In this document: positions 58,051 to 64,000 of the stretch, one piece after another
How positions within the stretch are numbered: position 1 is the first letter of the stretch
How the letters are laid out: each line of letters starts with the position of its first letter
Source of the DNA: Nostoc paludosum FACHB-159
GTDB lineage: Bacteria > Cyanobacteriota > Cyanobacteriia > Cyanobacteriales > Nostocaceae
Length of the DNA stretch: 64,000 nucleotides
Assembly (NCBI RefSeq): GCF_014698835.1
Contig: NZ_JACJTU010000003.1
Location: 248,001-312,000, forward strand
Direction: 5' to 3'
Program-made: the position numbers and the translations under genes
The notes under the pieces: generated by a model
Database searches by the model: none
Seen by the model: the letters and a program-made list of their open reading frames with translations, nothing else
Told to the model about the DNA's origin: nothing

Positions 58051-58776
58051 CTAAGCCCAGATGCGGCCTCGTCGGAAGGGCTTGCCCTCCTCCGGTGCTT
58101 TGGCATGTTGTCTGGCGTATTCCCACCAGTAAGAATAATCTTGTAACCCAGTTTGGGAAGTGGGCACGTAAGACTTTTTCTTTTTCGGTTCGGGGGTGGG
58201 TGACACTTCCGGAGGTGTTATTTCTGTTTTCTCCTTAGCCATAGTTTCCTTTGGTGTTTGGGGTGTTTGGAGGGTTTGCGGTTGCTGGGTAGCGACAACT
58301 GCCTCTAACTTGAGATAGTCGATGCGGTGTGCGCCATCTCCCGACTCACCAGCAGTGGTTAAGGTCAGGGTATGTTGTCCAGCACTCAAGGCTGGCAAGG
58401 GAATCTGAGCTTGGGTTGCCTTGCCTGACCCGACACCGACAATTTCGGTCACTGGCTCACCGTTAACCCAGAGGGTGTCAACTTGAGAGCCAAAAAAGTT
58501 GTAAAAGAGCGTAAGTTCGCCGACACTGTAGTTTTGGGTAAGGGTGAACTGGATATTCAGTTTTTCGGTGGAAAACAGCTGCTTTGCTTTGCTGCGTGGT
58601 TTCTTCTTGCGACCTGGAACCACGAGTAACGATGGCATCTGCGGCTGGTTAATTGGGTCTGAATCTGACCCAACTACGTAGGTAAATTCCCCTTGCCAGC
58701 CACCTTCCTGGGAAAACTCCTGACCTCCTTTACCGGGTTGACCAATTTGCCATAAGGTTTGAGTTTGTTGAGGCAT
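58051..58776 (-). CDS. patC: PatC-like cyanobactin cluster protein with beta-sandwich extension
   Basis: A 241-residue protein. The last 35 residues (TGLQDYSYWWEYARQHAKAP and an RRGRIW end) resemble the short PatC/TenC/TruC proteins, which are around 60 residues and of unknown, non-essential function. The first about 165 residues look like a separate beta-sandwich domain, with LWVNGEPVTE, LPALSAGQHTLTLTTAG and HRIDYLKLEA, as in carbohydrate-binding or polysaccharide-lyase C-terminal modules. A Gln/Thr/Pro-rich linker joins the two. No signal peptide is seen. It lies 26 bp after patB. The domain assignment is by pattern only. Confidence 0.75.
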   Translation of the reverse strand: MPQQTQTLWQIGQPGKGGQEFSQEGGWQGEFTYVVGSDSDPINQPQMPSLLVVPGRKKKPRSKAKQLFSTEKLNIQFTLTQNYSVGELTLFYNFFGSQVDTLWVNGEPVTEIVGVGSGKATQAQIPLPALSAGQHTLTLTTAGESGDGAHRIDYLKLEAVVATQQPQTLQTPQTPKETMAKEKTEITPPEVSPTPEPKKKKSYVPTSQTGLQDYSYWWEYARQHAKAPEEGKPFRRGRIWA

Positions 58777-58802
58777 GGTGATTAGCGGCTATTAGTCGCT
58801 CG

Positions 58803-59051
58803 TTAATAGAATCCTCCCATGCTGCCAAAGCCGCCCCAACCCTGACTCATACCCTGGCTAGCACTAGAGTGCATCACTTGGTTGAAACTACGGTTGGCAA
58901 AGGCTGGAGGATCGTTATAGTTGGCACCATGCAACAGATCCATCCGAATATGTACCAAATCATCAGGACTACCATTTTCCAGATCCACGCACAGCGCAGG
59001 CTGGATAACATCGGGACGTTTGACAGGGGGAGACAATATAGGAAGTCGCAT
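58803..59051 (-). CDS. patB: PatB-family cyanobactin cluster protein
   Basis: An 82-residue protein: MRLPILSPPVKRPDVIQPAL, then CVDLENGSPDDLVHIRMDLL, then a Gly/Ser/Met-rich end. It matches the PatB/AcyB/McaB family found beside patA in cyanobactin clusters. Its function is unknown and it is dispensable in heterologous patellamide production. It lies 92 bp after patA and 26 bp before the PatC-like gene. Confidence 0.88.
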   Translation of the reverse strand: MRLPILSPPVKRPDVIQPALCVDLENGSPDDLVHIRMDLLHGANYNDPPAFANRSFNQVMHSSASQGMSQGWGGFGSMGGFY

Positions 59052-59143
59052 GATTTAAAATTCTCCGTATGGTAAGGTGAACAAATTTAGATTTCTTGGC
59101 AAGAGTGTATGTTGTTACACTCTTATCAAAATTGTATTCCCCT

Positions 59144-61138
59144 TTAATACGGTGAAGACCAGGAACGAACTTCGCCCAAGGTAACAGGAATCAAGTCACT
59201 GACATCAATGGTGAAGCGGAATATCTTCTTGGCACGGCGGTTATTTTCAGGGTCGAAGAACTTCAGTTTCACATCCCAACAGTCGCTATCCATACGGCAG
59301 AAAGGACTTTTCTCAACGGTAACGCTGTCAAGTTCCATACCAACAGCAACCGCTTGGCTGAAGGTTTGGGCGGCTTGGAAGGCGTTGGTGACTGCAAAGT
59401 TAAGGGCGCGGTCTTGGGATGTGGTTCCCAAGTTGCGGAGGTCGTAGTAAATGCGGTTGAGGAAACCATCTAAGGTCTTGCGGATTGTTTCTTCGTCAGC
59501 AGTCCCGGCTTCTGCTTGCACTGCTGCCATCGCTGCACTCACCAAGTTGTTAACTTTCCATCCGTAGATACCGCGGGTGCTTTGGGGTTCAAGCACTGGG
59601 ATAACTTGACCGGAGTAAAGCTTGACCGTGCGCTTGGTTAATATACCCGGTATGCTGACGCGCTCAACATATTCGGCATTGCTTTCGGGTTGGATTTGAC
59701 CGGATAGCAGTTCGTGGAGGGCACGGTAAGACTCGGCGGCGAAGGGGCCGGTGGGGTCGATCGCATATACTGGAGTTAATTCTATATTAAGTGTCCAAAT
59801 TAGCGATCGCGCTTCCGAAATATTGTTGTCCAGGTAGTCCACCATTTGCCGAGCATCGTAGGGGTTAGCCGGTACCATCACCCCTCCGCCGATATCAAAT
59901 GGTGGCATCAATTGTTTAAATGAGTCCCGACGGGCTTCAGTTCCAAAGTCATAGCCCAGGGTTCCTAGTGAATATACCAGAGGGCCGAGATCTGGGAGTT
60001 CGCTGGGTGCTTGGCTGGCGGTGACGGAGTTAGCAGTTAAGTTAGGCATCATCGGTTGTTGAGTTACAGGTGTAGGAAATGATTGAATATAGTTTTGGAA
60101 ATTGGGGGTGTTGCTAGGGACACTCTGTGCCCCTTCGACATTGGCTGCCGCACCAACCAAGCTAGGAGCAGATTGTCCTTGGTGAGCGGCGAGCGCTTCA
60201 CTGGCGTTAGTTAAGCTGCTACCACAACCGCACCCTGCGGCTTCTACTTCTGATGCACTGACTGATGTGGATGTCTGAGTCATCTTTCCTCCTTTTAATA
60301 ACGTTATGGCTCCAGAGACATTCAGTTTTCCTGCCAGACACCGCTTGGCATCTTCTGGCATATCTGCGTCGCAGGGTAAAGCACTCTGCAACAACACTTG
60401 ACGAATTTTATGGGGGTCGGGGGTTTCTCCCTGTTCCAGTTGAAGACTCAGCAGCAGTGCTGCTACACCTGAGACAATGGGAGCAGCAAAGCTGGTACCA
60501 CTAACGCGGTGGACGCCACCACCGACTTTAGCTCCTAGTATGTTCTCTCCAGGGGCAAGGATACCTTGGCTTTGGTACGCTTCGCCCCAGTTGCTGAAAT
60601 CCAGGGGTTTACCATTTGCATCCATCGCCCCCACAGCCAGTACAGCAGGCATGGCAGCAGGTACGTGTAAGCAATCGCAACCATTGTTGCCTGCTGCGGC
60701 GACGAGCAAAACATTGTTTTCTCGGCACAGACGAACGGCATTCTGTAGCCAACCATCGGATTCCCCATAGTCGGTTAGTTGACCGCCACTGAGGTTGATG
60801 ATGTGAGCGCCGGCGTTAACTGCTTGCTCAATCCCCCTAGCCAAATCTAGCTGGGAAGTTCTGAGGCGATCGTCGGCGAAGACTGGTACAATTATTCCCT
60901 TGCATTGGGGAGCGATTCCCTGCACCGGACTGCCCGGTTGCCCAAAGATAATGCTCGCTACGTGGGTGCCGTGGGCGGACATATTGCCGTCGATTCTGGC
61001 ATTGTCTTTAACCAAGCTGGGCAGGGACTTAAGGTCAGCGCCTTGGAAGCAAGGATGAGCGCGGTCAACAGGCCCGTCCAAAACCGCTACACAAATACTA
61101 TTATTGCCCTGGGAAATTGTACTTAATGTCTCTAGCAT
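59144..61138 (-). CDS. patA: Cyanobactin N-terminal protease PatA
   Basis: A 664-residue subtilisin-like protease that removes the leader by cutting after the GxxAS-type start signals. Catalytic residues are Asp21 (AVLDGPVD), His56 (SAHGTHVAS), oxyanion Asn151 (AAAGNN) and Ser216 (SGTSFAAP). A Cys/Ser-rich linker (about 285-385, with CGCGSS) leads to a C-terminal 275-residue domain shared with PatG, of unknown function (YSLGTLGYDFGTEARRDSF to the end). No signal peptide is present. It is first in the cluster; its promoter should lie in the repeat-bearing region above 61139. Confidence 0.96.
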   Translation of the reverse strand: MLETLSTISQGNNSICVAVLDGPVDRAHPCFQGADLKSLPSLVKDNARIDGNMSAHGTHVASIIFGQPGSPVQGIAPQCKGIIVPVFADDRLRTSQLDLARGIEQAVNAGAHIINLSGGQLTDYGESDGWLQNAVRLCRENNVLLVAAAGNNGCDCLHVPAAMPAVLAVGAMDANGKPLDFSNWGEAYQSQGILAPGENILGAKVGGGVHRVSGTSFAAPIVSGVAALLLSLQLEQGETPDPHKIRQVLLQSALPCDADMPEDAKRCLAGKLNVSGAITLLKGGKMTQTSTSVSASEVEAAGCGCGSSLTNASEALAAHQGQSAPSLVGAAANVEGAQSVPSNTPNFQNYIQSFPTPVTQQPMMPNLTANSVTASQAPSELPDLGPLVYSLGTLGYDFGTEARRDSFKQLMPPFDIGGGVMVPANPYDARQMVDYLDNNISEARSLIWTLNIELTPVYAIDPTGPFAAESYRALHELLSGQIQPESNAEYVERVSIPGILTKRTVKLYSGQVIPVLEPQSTRGIYGWKVNNLVSAAMAAVQAEAGTADEETIRKTLDGFLNRIYYDLRNLGTTSQDRALNFAVTNAFQAAQTFSQAVAVGMELDSVTVEKSPFCRMDSDCWDVKLKFFDPENNRRAKKIFRFTIDVSDLIPVTLGEVRSWSSPY

Positions 61139-61489
61139 TTAACTATAGCTAGTTGATTATATTGTTTGGTTAGTTTGTGTATAAAACTTAGGTAAACTAA
61201 TAATCTTTCTCCTAAGTTTTGTTAAAAGAATAGATTCATTTTTAGAGGTTTACCTAATTTTCTGCTGTAAATCTATGGAGTATGGTTTAAGCGCTAGGAA
61301 ACTTTATTTTTCTGATTTTTTCCATCTCTATAGTATGTTTAAGTGTTTTTTACTCAAAGGAAATAAAACTTTCAGTTTTTACTTTGAAACAGCTTGCTTA
61401 ATTAAAAACATCTGCTCAACTTCAACTGAAGATGAATCATCTCAGCTTTGTCCAAAAAATGCAATACCAACAAAAAACTTAATAGTTCG

Positions 61490-61597
61490 CTTAACTGTCC
61501 ATTTAAAACAGTTAAGTGGACAGTTAAGACAGTTAAGACAGTTAAGTGTATTTTTTAAGTGGACAGTTAAGACAGTTAAGACAGTTAAGACAGTTAA
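61490..61597. repeat. 9-bp ACAGTTAAG tandem repeat upstream of patA
   Basis: Nine or so copies of ACAGTTAAG, two of them preceded by TGG. An inverted copy CTTAACTGTCCA (61490-61501) mirrors TGGACAGTTAAG further in. It lies 350-460 bp before patA. Confidence 0.8.
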
Positions 61598-61929
61598 AAT
61601 ATTTCAAATAGTAAATAAAAAGAATTACTAAGTTTCAATTTCTTGATACTTTTTAAAAGCGTAGCGCGATCGCTCCAAGACTCAAGGAAGAAGCGAAAAC
61701 CCAGATTCTGCAAGATTTTTTTGCATTCTTGAGTTTTGAGATCCGCACAGGTGAAATATTTGATTGACTTATTCTCTGAGAAATACTCAAAAATACGGTA
61801 AGTACAGCGACTTTTAGTTGAATATAGCATAACAGGATAAGACATCTGTGCTAGCCTACAAAGGTTTAATTTTCCAAGGGTGTATTCCATTAAATTGAAA
61901 ATTGTTCTAAGTTTTCAGCCACTAATCAC

Positions 61930-61957
61930 GTAGGGGCACAACATGTTGTGCCCCTAC
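61930..61957. repeat. Perfect 28-bp palindrome
   Basis: GTAGGGGCACAACA followed by its exact reverse complement. A second copy at 63342-63572 is split by a 193-bp insertion. Confidence 0.9.
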
Positions 61958-62264
61958 CCGTGTACTGAAAAACGGGTGTTGCTAATTTCATGTATGAAAA
62001 CGATTGTGCATAATATCAAAATCCTGTAAAGACGTTGCAATGCAATGTCTCTATTCATACCGCAATTCAGCAACGCCGAAAAACGCCGAGAATGGGGTTT
62101 ACAGAAAGGCGATCGCCTTTTTCATTTGCTTTAAAGTATAATTTTATACTGAAAATAGTAATCTGGATATTGGAGATAATTACAATATCGCAAAACTGAC
62201 ACAATTTTTATCGTGGGGTGGACATCTTGTCCGCCCCAAGTTTTCACCATGCTATATCTGAATA

Positions 62265-62771
62265 CTATACTTCATTAAATGCAGGTGGATAAACAACTTT
62301 TCCCTTATACTTTTCGTGATAACTTTGCAGTGGTTTAACCATAAAAAATTCTTCTGGTACTGGAAAGGGAGATTCAATTCCATAAATCACAGAAGGTTGA
62401 AAGCCAAAGCGAGTATAAAACTCTGGATGACCTAGTACAATTACTACGGCTTCTTTGTTTGCTTGGGCTATTTCCAGGCCTGCTTTAATTAATGCACTAC
62501 CAATTCCTTGTCTTTGAAATTCTGGATGAACTGCTAAAGGCGCTAAACCGAGTACTTGTAATGTTTGTTCGTTCGCCAGGTCAATATAGCTAAATAAAAT
62601 GTGACCGGCTACCATACCTTCAATTTCAGCAACTAGCGAAAGTTCTGGAATATAACGGTCAGAATGGCGAATTATTTCCACAAGTTTGGCTTCGTTGTCT
62701 TGACCAAAAGCTAATGTATTTATTTGTGCGACTGCTGGGTAGTCTGTTAGAGTTTCACGACGGATATTCAT
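62265..62771 (-). CDS. GNAT-family N-acetyltransferase (second of pair)
   Basis: A 168-residue acetyltransferase with the acetyl-CoA loop QRQGIGSALI (motif A) after LGLAPLAVHPEF, and a C-terminal VLGHPEFYTRFGFQPS. This form resembles the YhbS-type GNATs; the substrate is unknown. Its ATG overlaps the stop of the upstream acetyltransferase by one base (TAATG), so the two are co-translated. Confidence 0.93.
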   Translation of the reverse strand: MNIRRETLTDYPAVAQINTLAFGQDNEAKLVEIIRHSDRYIPELSLVAEIEGMVAGHILFSYIDLANEQTLQVLGLAPLAVHPEFQRQGIGSALIKAGLEIAQANKEAVVIVLGHPEFYTRFGFQPSVIYGIESPFPVPEEFFMVKPLQSYHEKYKGKVVYPPAFNEV

Positions 62772-63280
62772 TATTTTAAAATCAATTCCATAAAAATCCA
62801 GTTTGCTCGATATTCTAACGGAATTTCTGTTTTTTCTAAGTACGGCTCGATATTGTAAAAGCCAAATGCACGATAAAGTGCGTGTGCTTTTTTTGCATAA
62901 GGCGCGGTGTCTAGGCGAAGTTTGGAGTAACCGATATCAGTAGCTTCATTGATGATAGCTTCTAATAATGCTCGACCTATTCCTTTTTGGCGTAATTGTG
63001 GTTTGACATACATCCTTTTAATTTCGCCAATATCTTGGTTAATCTTTCGCAAGCAAAGACAACCTGCTATTTGTTCTTCGTATTGTCCTAGAAGCAAGCG
63101 TCCTGAAGGTGGGAGAAATTCATCGATTTGGGTGATATATTGCTCGGAAAATGTATTAACATCTATATTGATGTTAAATTCTTGGCTAAAAATTAATTTA
63201 GTTTCATTAAAATAGTCGAAGAACAATTCTTTTATATTAGATTTATGTTCTTCATTTTCTAGAGGGATGATTTTGAGCAA
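62771..63280 (-). CDS. GNAT-family N-acetyltransferase (first of pair)
   Basis: A 169-residue acetyltransferase with IKRMYVKPQLRQKGIGRALL, giving the acetyl-CoA-binding RQKGIGRAL loop, and a closing KKAHALYRAFGFYNIEPY typical of motif B. The substrate is unknown. It is translationally coupled to a second, only distantly similar GNAT gene downstream. Confidence 0.93.
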   Translation of the reverse strand: MLKIIPLENEEHKSNIKELFFDYFNETKLIFSQEFNINIDVNTFSEQYITQIDEFLPPSGRLLLGQYEEQIAGCLCLRKINQDIGEIKRMYVKPQLRQKGIGRALLEAIINEATDIGYSKLRLDTAPYAKKAHALYRAFGFYNIEPYLEKTEIPLEYRANWIFMELILK

Positions 63281-63360
63281 GGTTTATGCATCCGCTAAAT
63301 CAGACTACAACAGATTGCAATTTTGTGAGTTACAGATCGTTGTAGGGGCATAACATGTTG

Positions 63361-63553
63361 CATACGTGTCAACTTAACGTAAAACCCCGATCAAAACGTA
63401 ATGAGCGAGTTCTACTCATTTACCATCAAGATCCGCGTTACCCCACCCCGGCTTTGCTAACGCAAAACCTCCCCTCCCCTTAGCAAGGGGAGGGGTTGGG
63501 GGTGGGGTAAAACGTCTGTGGGATAAGTGTTTGGGCTTAAGTTGACACCAATG
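63361..63553. mobile_element. 193-bp MITE nested in a palindrome, 9-bp target duplication
   Basis: Ends CATACGTGTCAACTTAA and, on the other strand, CATTGGTGTCAACTTAA match at 15 of 17 bases. AACATGTTG flanks both sides (63352-63360 and 63554-63562). Removing the element and one flank restores a palindrome like that at 61930-61957. Inside is a CCCTCCCCTTAGCAAGGGGA hairpin. It has no coding capacity, so any transposase acts in trans. Confidence 0.85.
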
Positions 63554-63596
63554 AACATGTTGTGCCCCTAACCGCGTACTATATCTTGAATCATTG

Positions 63597-64000
63597 ATGG
63601 TTACAATTCCAGTAATTGATTTGACTGCTTTCACCAATAGCAATGCAACAACTCGGCAAGCTGTTGTGAAAGAAGTTTATCAGGCTTGTCATGAAATCGG
63701 TTTTATGTACTTGCAAAATTCTGGTATGTCAAAAGATTTAATACAGCAAGTATTTAATTACAGCAAATCTTTCTTCAATTTACCTTTAGAAGTTAAGCAA
63801 AAGCAAGCTTGGAGTGATGAATTTAATAATACAGGATATGTTGGTATTGAGAGAGAACGTCTTGACCCGAATAAGCCAGGTGACTTGAAAGAAGCGTTTA
63901 ATGTCAGCAAAGAAGGTGCTGTGGGGATAGATGCTTGTATTGTGGATTTTTATGATAGTTGCACGCAATTAGCTAACACGGTATTGCAAACATTTGCTTT
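63597..64000 (+). CDS. 2-oxoglutarate/Fe(II) oxygenase, isopenicillin N synthase-like (partial)
   Basis: The first 134 residues of a gene cut by the window end. They begin MVTIPVIDLTAF, followed by ACHEIGFMYLQNSGMSKDLI and SFFNLPLEVKQK, the N-terminal DIOX_N pattern of plant- and fungal-like 2-oxoglutarate or isopenicillin-N-synthase-type oxygenases. YVGIERERLDPNKPGDLKEA also fits. The HxD...H iron-binding core lies beyond the window. The substrate is unknown. Confidence 0.85.
   Translation, partial: MVTIPVIDLTAFTNSNATTRQAVVKEVYQACHEIGFMYLQNSGMSKDLIQQVFNYSKSFFNLPLEVKQKQAWSDEFNNTGYVGIERERLDPNKPGDLKEAFNVSKEGAVGIDACIVDFYDSCTQLANTVLQTFA

Larger units (their letters stand above)
61139..62264. other. 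Long non-coding region between patA and the GNAT genes
   Basis: No convincing gene is seen. It holds, in order, the patA promoter region, the 9-bp tandem array (61490-61597), a perfect palindrome (61930-61957), an imperfect AAAGACGTTGCA palindrome (about 62026-62053) and one HIP1-like site. Two small open frames here are judged spurious. Confidence 0.6.

Noticed and set aside
61275-61631. 118-codon plus-strand frame
   Set aside because: Its C-terminal half is only the translation of the ACAGTTAAG tandem repeat (TVKTVKTVK), and the rest has no recognisable pattern.
61594-61890. 98-codon minus-strand frame (MEYTLGKLNLCRLAQM...)
   Set aside because: No family resemblance, no clear ribosome site, and its end lies in the tandem-repeat flank and a HIP1-bearing repeat. 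Possibly a decayed fragment, but not supportable as a gene.
63416-63643. 75-codon minus-strand frame
   Set aside because: It lies across the nested 193-bp element and its hairpin (PTPPLAKGRGG is the usual translation of CCCTCCCC repeats).

Overview
The window is chromosomal DNA from a filamentous, very probably heterocyst-forming cyanobacterium of the Nostoc type. Evidence: psaA, psaB, psaX and ndhB are present; the HIP1 octamer GCGATCGC recurs throughout; there are heptamer tandem repeats and palindromic dispersed repeats of the Nostocales kind; and there are many multidomain histidine kinases. No tRNA, rRNA or CRISPR array was recognised.

Layout. 0.4-6 kb: a membrane Ser/Thr kinase, a PstS-like phosphate-binding protein, an RRM RNA-binding protein and ndhB. 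6-12.3 kb: a minus-strand signalling block with three histidine kinases of one subfamily, a METHOD1-type protein and a FIST sensor. 12.8-21.3 kb: a class I terpene synthase and a P450, facing a 1939-residue Ser/Thr kinase-ATPase-histidine kinase; this resembles the known Nostoc sesquiterpene minicluster. 22-33.5 kb: a response regulator, lipA, psaX, a LivH-type permease, a hybrid kinase, larE, an SGNH hydrolase, small regulators, a DNA methyltransferase, cyanase and a MazF-type toxin-antitoxin operon. 33.5-38.2 kb: psaA-psaB. 38.7-49.4 kb: a proline-repeat lipoprotein, glutaminase, a SIMPL lipoprotein, a HAD phosphatase, an NHL/thioredoxin protein, a frameshifted KGK-like gene, AtzG/AtzE-type genes and an Uma2 nuclease.

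49.5-61.1 kb holds a complete cyanobactin (patellamide-type RiPP) cluster on the minus strand in the canonical order patA-B-C-D-E-F-G. The 81-residue precursor carries three hexapeptide cores, ATSSAT once and GTSCAT twice, each between a GxxAS start signal and an AYDG end signal. PatD would cyclodehydrate Cys/Ser/Thr, PatA would cut at the start signals, the oxidase domain of PatG would oxidise azolines, and the PatG protease domain would macrocyclise. The predicted cores have heterocyclisable residues at positions 2, 4 and 6 and end in Thr, which is unusual.

The DNA between and even inside genes is full of repeat families. There are elements with TACCAA ends and 3-bp target duplications. A pair of hairpin elements shows compensatory base changes. 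One 193-bp inverted-repeat element is nested in a palindrome with a 9-bp target duplication. G-rich tandem/inverted arrays supply the stop codons of two genes, and repeats sit in frame inside patG, atzE and the giant kinase. The window ends inside a 2-oxoglutarate/Fe(II) oxygenase-like gene preceded by two GNAT acetyltransferases.
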